Position numbers and translations under genes: made by a program. Of a DNA stretch of 36,606 nt, positions 23,731-31,910 are shown in pieces. The notes under the pieces are model-generated. The model was given only the letters and a program-made list of their open reading frames with translations. It searched no databases and had not been told where the DNA came from. Numbering within the stretch: position 1 is the stretch's first letter; each line of letters starts with the position of its first letter. Origin of the DNA: an uncultured Eubacteriales bacterium (GTDB lineage Bacteria > Bacillota > Clostridia > Christensenellales > CAG-138); NCBI GenBank assembly GCA_902789675.1, contig CADAPG010000021.1:1-36606 (forward strand), read 5' to 3'.

Positions 23731-25278
23731 GTGGACTGGTTGCACTACGTATTGATCGGCGCGGCGGTTGCCGTCGGCGTCATCGGGTTTGTGATCGGCT
23801 ACTTCTATCGGAAAAACGTCGCGGAGGCAAAGGTCGAAAAGGCCGAGGATGCCGTGAAGCGTCTGTACGATGAAGCCCAGAAGAAGGCCGAAGAGATCCG
23901 GAAAGAAAAGGTCCTGGAAGCAAAGGACGAAGCTTACAAGATCCGCAGCGAAGCGGAAAAGGAAATCAAGGAACGCAGAAACGAGATCAAGCAGAACGAG
24001 CGCAGACTGTTCCAGCGTGAGGAATCGCTGGACAAGAAGCTGGAAGGCGTAGAGAGCCGCGAACAGCAGCTGAACGACCGCACCAAGAAGCTCGACAAAT
24101 TGGAAGACGAGATCAACGCCCTGTATAAGAAACAGGAGGAGGAACTGGAGCGCATCTCCGGCATCACCCTGGACGAAGCAAAGACCATGGTGCTCGACCG
24201 CGCCGAACAGGAAGCGAAGCACGAAGCGGCGGTCATGCTCCGGGAGATCGAGCAGCGCACCAAGGAAGAAGCCGACAAGCGCGCGCGCAACATCGTTTCG
24301 CTGGCGATCCAGCGCTGCGCCGCGGACCACGTCGCGGAGGCGACCGTGTCCGTCGTGCCGCTGCCCAACGACGAAATGAAGGGCCGCATCATCGGCCGCG
24401 AGGGACGCAACATCCGCGCGCTCGAAACGGCGACCGGCGTCGACCTGATCATCGACGATACGCCGGAGGCGGTCATCCTGTCCGCGTTCGATCCGGTGCG
24501 CAGAGAGATCGCGCGCATCAGCCTTGAAAAGCTGATTATGGACGGACGCATCCATCCTGCGCGCATCGAGGAAATGGTCGAGAAGGCGCGCAAGGAGGTC
24601 GATCAGACCATCCGCGAGGCGGGCGAAGCCGCGGTCCTCGAGGTCGGCGTACACGGCTTGCATCACGAACTGATCCGCTACCTCGGCAGAATGAAGTACC
24701 GCACGAGCTACGGTCAGAACGTCCTGCGTCACTCGATCGAGGTCGCGCATCTCGCCGGCATCATGGCGGCGGAGATCGGCGCAAACGTTGCGCTCGCAAA
24801 GCGCGCAGGTTTGCTGCACGACATCGGCAAGTCCATCGACCACGAGGTCGAGGGCAGCCACGCGCAGATCGGCGCGGACCTTGCGAAGAAGTATCGCGAG
24901 AACAACGCGGTTATCCACTGCATCATGGCGCACCACGGCGACGTCGATCCCAACTCGATCGAAGCGGTGCTCGTGCAGGCGGCGGACGCGATCTCGGCGG
25001 CGAGACCCGGCGCGCGGCGTGAAACGCTCGAAGCGTACATCAAGCGTCTCGAAAAGCTTGAGGAGATCGCAAACTCGTTCGAGGGCGTCGATTACTCCTA
25101 CGCGATCCAGGCGGGCCGCGAGGTTCGCATCATCGTCAAGCCCGAGCGCGTCAGCGACACCGAGACCGTCATCATGGCGAAGGATATCGCAAAGCGCATC
25201 GAGAGCGAGCTCGAGTATCCGGGTCAGATCAAGGTCAACGTCATCCGCGAGACCCGCACGGTCGACTACGCGAAATAA
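23731..25278 (+). CDS. rny: ribonuclease Y
   Basis: A 515-residue membrane-tethered endoribonuclease that starts mRNA decay in Firmicutes. One N-terminal membrane helix (about 5-25), a long charged coiled coil (about 30-190), a KH RNA-binding domain (about 205-270, [17 protein letters not shown]), and an HD metal phosphohydrolase domain with [12 protein letters not shown] near residue 361 and the AHHGD segment. The start is GTG 23731, with a GGAG site 9 bases before; [13 protein letters not shown] fits the family start. Length is typical. Confidence 0.97.
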   Translation: MDWLHYVLIGAAVAVGVIGFVIGYFYRKNVAEAKVEKAEDAVKRLYDEAQKKAEEIRKEKVLEAKDEAYKIRSEAEKEIKERRNEIKQNERRLFQREESLDKKLEGVESREQQLNDRTKKLDKLEDEINALYKKQEEELERISGITLDEAKTMVLDRAEQEAKHEAAVMLREIEQRTKEEADKRARNIVSLAIQRCAADHVAEATVSVVPLPNDEMKGRIIGREGRNIRALETATGVDLIIDDTPEAVILSAFDPVRREIARISLEKLIMDGRIHPARIEEMVEKARKEVDQTIREAGEAAVLEVGVHGLHHELIRYLGRMKYRTSYGQNVLRHSIEVAHLAGIMAAEIGANVALAKRAGLLHDIGKSIDHEVEGSHAQIGADLAKKYRENNAVIHCIMAHHGDVDPNSIEAVLVQAADAISAARPGARRETLEAYIKRLEKLEEIANSFEGVDYSYAIQAGREVRIIVKPERVSDTETVIMAKDIAKRIESELEYPGQIKVNVIRETRTVDYAK

Positions 25279-25286
25279 AGGACAAG

Positions 25287-25510
25287 ACAACCCTTCCGTA
25301 TCGCTTCGCGATCCACCGATGGTCTCACATGGTCGAAAACCACGCGCTGTGTGGTTTTCTCCCTGTTCGGCACGCGCTTCCGATTCGCTTCCCACCGCAC
25401 TGCGAGCGCTCATTTCCGCGCCCCATTGCACAGGGAGGGCAAGAAAGAAAAAAACGCTTGGCTCCCCTGTGCAAGGGGAACTGTCACCGATAGGTGACTG
25501 AGGGGTTGTA
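25287..25510 (-). repeat. repeat element copy C, related to copies A and B
   Basis: A 224-bp element between ACAACCC and GGGGTTGTA. Its right 53 bases (25457-25509), read on the minus strand, match the left end of copy B with five differences, including the GTCACC/GGTGAC hairpin and the CCCCTT-CACAGGGG palindrome. The inside differs: it has a GAAAACCAC/GTGGTTTTC stem and an inverted pair TTGCACAGGG/CCCTGTGCAA. So the ends are shared while the centre varies, as in small non-autonomous elements. No gene is visible in it. Confidence 0.75.
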
Positions 25511-25517
25511 AAGTATC

Positions 25518-25545
25518 AAGGGGTTGCAAAGACAACCCCTTTCAT
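25518..25545 (+). terminator. terminator-like hairpin after rny
   Basis: AAGGGGTTG (25518-25526) pairs perfectly with CAACCCCTT (25533-25541), then TCATTTT. The T tract is interrupted, so termination may be partial. The stem sequence resembles the repeat-element ends and may derive from one. Confidence 0.6.
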
Positions 25546-25559
25546 TTTAGGAGGATCAA

Positions 25560-26486
25560 ATGCAGTTTTACGCGGCAGACGCGCATTGCGATTATCTGTT
25601 CGGCGCGATGGATTACGGCTGGACGATCGACACACAGAAGCGGAATCAGACGATCACGCTGGAGAATCTGCAAAAGGGAGGGGTAGCGATCCAGTTTCTG
25701 GCGGCGTGGGCGGACACGACGCTGAAGGTACCGCCGCTCGAGCAGGTGATGATTATGATCGACCGGTACTATGCCGTGCACGAAACACGTCCGGAATTCG
25801 TGCCGTTCACAAAGGATTTCGATCCGCGCTCCGGGAAGATCGCGACGGTGCTTGCGGTCGAGGGCGCGGAGTGCCTCGGGGCGTCGCCTTCGATCCTGCG
25901 CAATCTGTATCGGCTCGGCGTGCGCGCGATGACCTTTACCTGGAACTCGGACAACGAGCTTGCGGGCGCGGGACAGGGCAAGAAGCGTCGCGGACTGTCC
26001 GCCGCGGGACGCGAGATCCTTGCTGAAATGAACCGGCTCGGGATCGCGTTCGACGTGTCGCACCTTTCCGACGCCGGGATCGAGGACGCGTTGGCGCTTT
26101 CCACGCAGCCGATTTTTGCCTCGCACTCGAACTGCCGCGCACTTATGAACGCGCCGCGCTGCCTTAAGGACGAATACATCCGTGCAATCGCCGAAAAGGG
26201 CGGCGTCGTCGGGATCAATTTCTACGGTCCGCAGCTTACAGAATCCGGGCACGCTGTGATCAAGGACATCGTGCGGCACATCTCGCACGCAGCCTCAATC
26301 GGCGGCGTAGATCACGTCTGCATCGGTTCGGATTTCGACGGCATGCAGCGCTATCCGAAGGATCTCAAAAACCCGTCCGATCTGCCCGCGCTGTTCGACG
26401 CGCTTTTACAAGAGGGCTTCACGCCCGCCGAGGTCGAGCGCATCGCGTACCGCAATCTGCATGACTATATCGTGCAGTTTGTGTAA
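25560..26486 (+). CDS. membrane dipeptidase family (M19) zinc peptidase
   Basis: A 308-residue protein of the renal-dipeptidase-like family, which cleaves short or D-containing dipeptides with two zinc ions. Metal and family marks are DAHCD at 7-11, the bridging glutamate of LAVEGAE, FDVSHLSD, ASHSNCRAL and GSDFDGM near the C-terminus. There is no signal peptide, so it is probably cytosolic. The ATG has a TAGGAGGAT site. It stands alone between copy C and an unknown gene. The exact substrate is not predictable; assignment to the family is firm. Confidence 0.92.
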   Translation: MQFYAADAHCDYLFGAMDYGWTIDTQKRNQTITLENLQKGGVAIQFLAAWADTTLKVPPLEQVMIMIDRYYAVHETRPEFVPFTKDFDPRSGKIATVLAVEGAECLGASPSILRNLYRLGVRAMTFTWNSDNELAGAGQGKKRRGLSAAGREILAEMNRLGIAFDVSHLSDAGIEDALALSTQPIFASHSNCRALMNAPRCLKDEYIRAIAEKGGVVGINFYGPQLTESGHAVIKDIVRHISHAASIGGVDHVCIGSDFDGMQRYPKDLKNPSDLPALFDALLQEGFTPAEVERIAYRNLHDYIVQFV

Positions 26487-26501
26487 GGAAGTGGTTCAGG
26501 C

Positions 26502-26996
26502 ATGACAAAGGGTAACGTGTGGGACAGAGCGCAGAGCGTTTCGATTGAAGTTTCAGACGCCATTGAACCGGGATTCAATTATTGTTTCGACAGTAAAATT
26601 CCAAAGGAAACGAAACATGAATTGCATTCCTTCCTTCGTTGGCTGGAAACGGAATACCGTTTTCCGATCACACTGTGGATTGATTTTGAATATAAACACT
26701 ATCTTGTCACACGAAAAGGAAAACGCGTCGGATATCTGTTCTATTGGGCGGATTTCGATTCCTATCCGGTGTTCGACAATCCGGACGACGTTCCGATGAT
26801 TCGTTTGCCGGTATGTACGGCGCGTTGGACGATCGAAGAGATCCTGTCTTCTTTGATCGAAGCGGTCGCAGACTATTATGCGTGGCTGTGCAACGAGCCA
26901 ATCCAGGAACCGGTCCTTGATGAAAACGATGAGGAGGAGATCCTGCAGAAATACCTCTCCGCGCGTGATTCTGGAGAATGGCGCTTTATCGGCTGA
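26502..26996 (+). CDS. unknown protein of 164 residues
   Basis: No family recognised. It is a soluble, acidic protein with alternating aromatic strands (FPITLWIDFEYKHYLV, GYLFYWADFDSYPVF) and a helical acidic C-terminus, which looks like a small alpha/beta fold. It begins 16 bases after the dipeptidase stop with an AAGGAAG site slightly far from the ATG, so it may be co-transcribed with it. Base composition is more AT-rich than the dipeptidase gene, suggesting a different origin. Confidence 0.7.
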   Translation: MTKGNVWDRAQSVSIEVSDAIEPGFNYCFDSKIPKETKHELHSFLRWLETEYRFPITLWIDFEYKHYLVTRKGKRVGYLFYWADFDSYPVFDNPDDVPMIRLPVCTARWTIEEILSSLIEAVADYYAWLCNEPIQEPVLDENDEEEILQKYLSARDSGEWRFIG

Positions 26997-27013
26997 CGGA
27001 TCATAAAAAACAC

Positions 27014-27042
27014 TTGCATTTTGTTTTCGGCTGTGGTATGAT
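27014..27042 (+). promoter_or_regulatory. promoter of tRNA-Trp
   Basis: TTGCAT (27014-27019), 17 bases, TATGAT (27037-27042), about 19 bases before the tRNA. Confidence 0.75.
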
Positions 27043-27060
27043 ACCGCTTGCAAACGAAAT

Positions 27061-27134
27061 AGGGGCATGATGTAATGGTAACATAGCGGTCTCCAAAACC
27101 GTTCTTGAGGGTTCGAGTCCTTCTGCCCCTGCCA
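27061..27134 (+). tRNA. tRNA-Trp (anticodon CCA)
   Basis: A 74-base gene including an encoded CCA end. The acceptor arms AGGGGCA and TGCCCCT pair fully. The anticodon loop CTCCAAA holds CCA at 27093-27095, with a GCGGT/ACCGT stem. The T arm contains GGTTCGAGTCC. Confidence 0.95.
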
Positions 27135-27139
27135 CAATA

Positions 27140-27178
27140 AATACCTCATTTGTCTACCACGATAAATGAGGTATTTTT
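27140..27178 (+). terminator. terminator after tRNA-Trp
   Basis: A perfect 12-bp stem (27140-27151 with 27164-27175), 12-base loop and a T run through 27178. Confidence 0.88.
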
Positions 27179-27207
27179 ATCGAAAAACGGTAAAATTAGA
27201 GAGAAAT

Positions 27208-27250
27208 GAGCTCCGAAACGGCTGAACAGCTGCTTCGGAGCTCGTTTTTT
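27208..27250 (+). terminator. second plus-strand terminator
   Basis: GAGCTCCGAA (27208-27217) pairs perfectly with TTCGGAGCTC (27234-27243), then G and six T. No gene lies between it and the tRNA terminator; it may be a back-up or a leftover from a lost gene. Confidence 0.8.
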
Positions 27251-27298
27251 CGTTCAAAAATGCTTAGAATTGACGGATTTACCTGATTCCTTTTTGCC

Positions 27299-27353
27299 TA
27301 CTTTAACGCTGCAAAGAAATAAGAAAAAGTACGGGGCAGAAGGACTCGAACCC
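27299..27353 (-). repeat. 55-bp direct repeat, left copy, containing a tRNA 3' end
   Basis: Matches 31688-31742 in the same orientation with two differences in 55 bases. On the minus strand it begins with GGGTTCGAGTCCTTCTGCC(CC), which equals the last 21 bases of the tRNA-Trp T arm and acceptor (27109-27129). A common tail then runs GTACTTTTTCTTATTTC and on to CAGCG. A tRNA 3' end joined to a fixed tail is what an integrase attachment site or its scar looks like. Confidence 0.8.
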
Positions 27354-27424
27354 GAAAACCCTTATAAATACTGGGTTTTTTGAAAGGTACGTAAAAATTC
27401 GAGTCTATTGCATGCGGAACTATA

Positions 27425-27442
27425 CGGGCAGAAGGACTCGAA
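27425..27442 (-). other. second tRNA 3'-end fragment
   Basis: On the minus strand TTCGAGTCCTTCTGCCCG repeats the 3' part of tRNA-Trp once more, 70 bases beyond the first inverted copy. There is no acceptor or anticodon arm around it, so it is a fragment, not a gene. Confidence 0.6.
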
Positions 27443-27880
27443 TGGATCGTTTGTTGCATGTTGTCGCTTATACATACGGCATTTGGGATATTCAATCTTT
27501 TGACTTATGCAAACCATCAAAGGCCTTCTGAAGTACGAAGGCAAAATCATCGTCTATGTGAGAAATGGAACCGACACCGGCGCGGTCCCTAAAGGGATTG
27601 CGCCGGTTTGCGTTATGATACAAATTCAGCATTCGAGATAAAGGAACCTGGAACACATATGTCGTTGGGAAAGAACGGGAACTAACATATTCCCGTTGGC
27701 TCATAGGCACCTGGCGGGTGTTTAGGTTAGGATCTTTTTCAATTTGCCTACTAAAGCCAAACGGACAAATGTCTTGTCTTCGCAGATCGACAGGGGGATC
27801 GTATTACAGAAAATGACGATCCGTGTCTTATCATCAGAAGAGGTATTATCAGAATATCGCACGGGATTTTTCCTTGCGTT
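27443..27880. other. gene-poor stretch before the surface-protein gene
   Basis: No convincing gene. A 72-codon minus-strand frame (27492-27710) contains a protein-like piece (GVGSISHIDDDFAFVLQ) but has no good ribosome site and matches nothing I know; it may be a fragment of a lost gene. A GGCGC/GCGCC hairpin with an inner CCCT/AGGG pair lies at about 27578-27603. Confidence 0.4.
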
Positions 27881-27909
27881 TTGAAAGACGATAAGATACA
27901 ATATACAAT
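27881..27909 (+). promoter_or_regulatory. promoter of the surface-protein gene
   Basis: TTGAAA (27881-27886), 17 bases, TACAAT (27904-27909). Confidence 0.75.
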
Positions 27910-27957
27910 ATAGATGTATAATGCTCTGTTAAGACTGAAAACCGAAAGGAGAACGCC

Positions 27958-30900
27958 ATGAAACGAGCCACCAAAACCTTATTGAGTTTGTTCCTCGCAT
28001 TGCTGCTCTGCATCGGCCTGCTGCCCGCAGTCGCGGACGGCGAGTATGATTTTGAACTCGCGACTCCGACCATCGTCACAATGGATTTCAAGAAGGACTA
28101 TACGGTTTTTGAGGTTTCATTGTTGACGCTTGAAGGGATCAGTCCGAAAGACGGACAGCACTTGACGCTGTTTCTGCATTGTTACGATCTCTCGGACGGA
28201 ACGCACACGATCCCGCTTCGGGTGTACAACGTGTCCGATTACGGACAGGAAACGGAGCATCTGACCGGAAGCGGCAGTGAAGCGGATGCTGTGTTCTATC
28301 AGCAAACGGATACGGTGTATTGCGCGGTACAGATCCCGAAGGGCGACTATGAACCCGGGACGTATACAGGCACGATCTACTACTCAAGCGAGTTCTGGAT
28401 CGAAGACTATCACAGTGAGGTGGGTGATGATGGGTCCATCCCCGTCAACATCACGATTCCGGAAAAGCGTGATATCACGATCGGAGAAGTTATTCACGGC
28501 AGCGTGAGCACGAGCGGGAACTGGGCATACGTCGGTAATACTGTTACTTTGACCACGACACCAGAATCCAAATATTATGAGCTGGATTCGATCTCCGCAA
28601 AGTGCGGCGGGACGCCGGTCACGCTTACGCAGAGCGCGGAGTACCCAAACCAATTCAGCTTTGTCATGCCGGACGGTCCCGTCACAGTGACAGCGAGATT
28701 CCGGGCCAAGGGCATATGCGAGATTCACATCTTTGAACGCGTATGGGACGGATTTGAAATCACCGAACCGTTCACCAAAGGCGAAGACGGTATGTTCCAT
28801 TATAATCTCAGGGTCGAAGGCGAGGACTTCGAAAACGAGTACGCTCTTTTACCGTATAAACGATACGATATCGGGATTCTGATCGATGGCGTTGAATATA
28901 CGGAGTATGATCCGGCAAACCTCCATACGCAGAATTATTACTATATTTTCGATTCGACGGAAAATCTGCATCTTGTCGAGGGCAACGGCTATGACGGCGC
29001 TCTGGATTCGCGGCCGATGATCCTGGTCGCTTCGCAGAAGGGCGTCTATCACTTTACGCTGGACGCAGGCGAGAGAACGCTCACGGTCACGCATACCTAT
29101 GACGATCCGGATGCTGAAGCCTATGCGTATGCGCTCGGCTTCCACTGGATGGATGAGATACCGCATCCGATGGGCAACGCGCACACAGTTGCGGGGACAG
29201 ACAATTCCTACGGTTTCGGGGATCCGATCGAAGAGGAGGATATTTACGATTTCGAGGGTGAGGAAACCGTATGGATGTCTACGGAGGTCTACGGCGGTGA
29301 TTCTATCGCAAATTTCATTATCGGCCGCGAGGGAAAGACCTACGGCAACAAGACCGTTATTCATAACGTCGAGCCGACCGGCCAGCTTCGCGAGCTCGGC
29401 AAAAACGGGGAGGAGTGCCGTCTCAAGCCTGACTTTGATGAGGAGTACAGGGGCGTCTATGATTTGTTCTACGGCATCGACAGCCATAAATTGATGGTGT
29501 TCCGCCGCTCCGTGGAGTTGATGCACGACTTTACCTGTCCGCACTATGAGACGTACGGAAATGTACAGCCGCAGCGCATCACGTACGAGGACGGCATAAC
29601 GATCGACCGCGAGGGCACGATCTACAGCGGCGACGAGGTAACAATGTCTACGGCACAATACCGGAAGGACGGACGCCTGAAGTTTGCGGGCTGGTACAAC
29701 GCAGACGGATTCGAATGGGACGAGGAGAACGGAGAACCGTACGGCGAATGCGTGAGCACGGATAATGTCTATACATTTGCGCCGTACGGCGATACGTCGC
29801 TGTATGCCGTCTATACTGAAACGCCATTCGATGACGGTTATTATGTGATCGGACCGGATTGGACCGTCGATTCGATCGACCGTTCACGGCGGTTTGAGGA
29901 GAATCCGGACGCCGACGGCGAGTACATCCTTTCGACGACGCTGACGACCGGGGAGGAAATCAAGATCGTGAAGGTAGAAGACGGCACGATCGCGGGCTGG
30001 TATCCGGACGGGTTTGACAATCAGTATCACGTCGATGCTGCATACGCAGGCGACGCACGCATATATTTTCGCCCGGCATATAACGGCGACTGGGCAGTGT
30101 TCGGCGGCCATATCTGGATTGTCCGCGAATATAAGGTAAACGTTGAAAAGGTAACGCACGGACGTGTAGAAACAGAGACGAAACGCGCTGCCGCGGGGGA
30201 AACGGTCACTCTGAACATACAAAGCAACGGCAGTTACGTACTCGGCACACTGACCGTTCTCTGCGGGGAGACGGAGGTCGAGACGACCTGTGAGGACGAC
30301 TGGACATATACCTTTGTTATGCCTGCGGGCGACGTAACGGTCACGGCAGTCTTCAAGGGTGAACCATATACAGCGACATTCGTTCCCGAATATGGCAACG
30401 AGGAAAACTATATCCTGCAGGAGACGGAATACGGTACGCTGCTGACGCGGCCGGAGGATCCCGTCCGAGAGGGATATTCCTTTGGCGGTTGGTACGAGCC
30501 GGACTGGAATCAGAACTGGTGGTATGAAGAAGAAGTCGGCTACCGCAACGAGGATTGCACACTTGGGGAACTGCTTACCGATTGGGACGGCTGCCACGGG
30601 GACCGATATATGCGCGCATGGGGTTTTGAGGAAGACACCGTCAGCTTCGACGTGACGCTGTACGCCAAATGGAAGCTCGAACAAGCCTCGCCGAAATTTG
30701 CAACGCATAGTCTCGTTTTGTCCGGACAGATCGGCGTGAACTTCTATATGGATTTGCGCCCACTGTCTGACATAGAACGAGTTGGAACCTATATGATCTT
30801 TACGATCAGCGGCGCGGGCAGCGTGGCTTCGGAACCGGTGTATTTCGACGAGAGCCTGATGAACAGCGACTTGTTGTATCACAAGTTCACCTGCTATGTC

Positions 30901-31602
30901 AATTCCATCCAGATGGCGGATACGATTACCGCGACGTATCACTGGTTCGATGACGGCGTGGAAAAGACGGTGTCGGAGAACTACTCCATCAAGCAGTATC
31001 TGGGAACCTTCGATACAGCGGTTGCAAACGGCACGATCACGGACGCAAAAACGATCGATCTCGTCCATGCGCTCGCGGACTACGGACACTATGTGCAGTT
31101 GTTCCTTGCGGATGCAAAAGGCTGGACGCTCGGCGAAGACTACGCAGAGATGGATCGGTTTTATGCGACCGGCTATGATATCGAGGCGATCAAGACCGAA
31201 CTGAGCGACTACGCGATCGGAATCGAGTCAAGCGGTGCGGACTTCACGAAATTCACCTTTGCGACGGCGCTTGACTCCGCAACGACGATCCGGATGCAGT
31301 TCACGGTACCGAAAGGATATTCCGGCACGTTTACTGCAGAAGCGTCGGACGGCACACCAGTGACGGTGAAAAAGTCCGGGACCCGGTACACGGTCGAGAT
31401 TGCGGACATTCCGGCGCACAATCTGGGTAAGGCGTTTGAGATCACGATCACGACGGAAAACGGTATGGCAACGGTGAACGTTTCCGCACTGTCCTACGTG
31501 AAGATCGCGCTTGACACCTATACGGACGCGAACTCGCAGAACGCGATGGCGGCGATCTACGCCTATTCCAAGGCAGCGCAGGAATATAAAGCAGCGCACT
31601 AA
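27958..31602 (+). CDS. large secreted repeat protein with InlB-type modules
   Basis: A 1214-residue exported protein. The signal peptide covers about residues 1-26 (MKRATKTLLSLFLALLLCIG core, then AVA before D27). Two modules with the pattern GxVxTxxxxAxxGxTVTL ... YxFxMPxGxVTVTAxF occur near residues 175-260 and 720-800, and a List-Bact/InlB B-repeat-like unit (ATFVPEYG ... REGYSFGGWYEPDW) follows near 800-850. The last 300 residues (from LVLSGQIGVNFYMDL) form a domain I recall at the ends of other clostridial surface proteins. There is no LPxTG motif or S-layer repeat, so attachment is unclear. The AAGGAG site precedes the ATG. It lies between the 55-bp repeats. Adhesion or polymer binding is a guess. 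Confidence 0.8.
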   Translation: MKRATKTLLSLFLALLLCIGLLPAVADGEYDFELATPTIVTMDFKKDYTVFEVSLLTLEGISPKDGQHLTLFLHCYDLSDGTHTIPLRVYNVSDYGQETEHLTGSGSEADAVFYQQTDTVYCAVQIPKGDYEPGTYTGTIYYSSEFWIEDYHSEVGDDGSIPVNITIPEKRDITIGEVIHGSVSTSGNWAYVGNTVTLTTTPESKYYELDSISAKCGGTPVTLTQSAEYPNQFSFVMPDGPVTVTARFRAKGICEIHIFERVWDGFEITEPFTKGEDGMFHYNLRVEGEDFENEYALLPYKRYDIGILIDGVEYTEYDPANLHTQNYYYIFDSTENLHLVEGNGYDGALDSRPMILVASQKGVYHFTLDAGERTLTVTHTYDDPDAEAYAYALGFHWMDEIPHPMGNAHTVAGTDNSYGFGDPIEEEDIYDFEGEETVWMSTEVYGGDSIANFIIGREGKTYGNKTVIHNVEPTGQLRELGKNGEECRLKPDFDEEYRGVYDLFYGIDSHKLMVFRRSVELMHDFTCPHYETYGNVQPQRITYEDGITIDREGTIYSGDEVTMSTAQYRKDGRLKFAGWYNADGFEWDEENGEPYGECVSTDNVYTFAPYGDTSLYAVYTETPFDDGYYVIGPDWTVDSIDRSRRFEENPDADGEYILSTTLTTGEEIKIVKVEDGTIAGWYPDGFDNQYHVDAAYAGDARIYFRPAYNGDWAVFGGHIWIVREYKVNVEKVTHGRVETETKRAAAGETVTLNIQSNGSYVLGTLTVLCGETEVETTCEDDWTYTFVMPAGDVTVTAVFKGEPYTATFVPEYGNEENYILQETEYGTLLTRPEDPVREGYSFGGWYEPDWNQNWWYEEEVGYRNEDCTLGELLTDWDGCHGDRYMRAWGFEEDTVSFDVTLYAKWKLEQASPKFATHSLVLSGQIGVNFYMDLRPLSDIERVGTYMIFTISGAGSVASEPVYFDESLMNSDLLYHKFTCYVNSIQMADTITATYHWFDDGVEKTVSENYSIKQYLGTFDTAVANGTITDAKTIDLVHALADYGHYVQLFLADAKGWTLGEDYAEMDRFYATGYDIEAIKTELSDYAIGIESSGADFTKFTFATALDSATTIRMQFTVPKGYSGTFTAEASDGTPVTVKKSGTRYTVEIADIPAHNLGKAFEITITTENGMATVNVSALSYVKIALDTYTDANSQNAMAAIYAYSKAAQEYKAAH

Positions 31603-31652
31603 GCGAGGTGTATCGGCAAGTTGATACTCCCGTAAATCAAAACACGCACAGG

Positions 31653-31680
31653 GGCGAAGCCACAACAGCTTCGCCTTGCT
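31653..31680 (+). terminator. weak terminator after the surface-protein gene
   Basis: GGCGAAGC (31653-31660) pairs perfectly with GCTTCGCC (31668-31675); the following TTGCTTCTT is T-rich but broken. Confidence 0.55.
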
Positions 31681-31687
31681 TCTTGCA

Positions 31688-31742
31688 TACTTTAGCGCTG
31701 CAAAGAAATAAGAAAAAGTACGGGGCAGCAGGACTCGAACCC
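31688..31742 (-). repeat. 55-bp direct repeat, right copy, containing a tRNA 3' end
   Basis: Same orientation as the left copy at 27299, two differences. Its tRNA part reads GGGTTCGAGTCCTGCTGCC(CC) on the minus strand, with G where tRNA-Trp has T, so it may come from a different tRNA or have drifted. Confidence 0.8.
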
Positions 31743-31910
31743 AATAAGAACCATTACTAGCTTTTTCCAACTAAATAGCCTTTTTATACTCAGTTTCCCG
31801 CTGCAGATTATTCCGCGCACAATCGAAAACAGATGTAGCATGGTCACGAATGAACTGATCGCGGCAAGCACGCAGGTCACATTCGTGGCGTTCGGGATTT
31901 GGTTGCGGCT
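31743..31910. other. intergenic stretch without a supported gene
   Basis: It lies between the right 55-bp repeat and the end of the lipoprotein gene. I see no terminator with a T run for the minus-strand gene and no credible coding sequence. Confidence 0.4.

Noticed and set aside
27333..27442. Further tRNA genes on the minus strand
   Set aside because: Only the T arm and acceptor 3' half are present; no D arm or anticodon arm can be formed.
27492..27710. A 72-codon minus-strand frame near the tRNA fragments
   Set aside because: No clear ribosome site or known relatives; kept only as a note in the gene-poor stretch.
31692..31880. A 62-codon hydrophobic minus-strand frame
   Set aside because: Its 3' part is the 55-bp repeat and there is no ribosome site.
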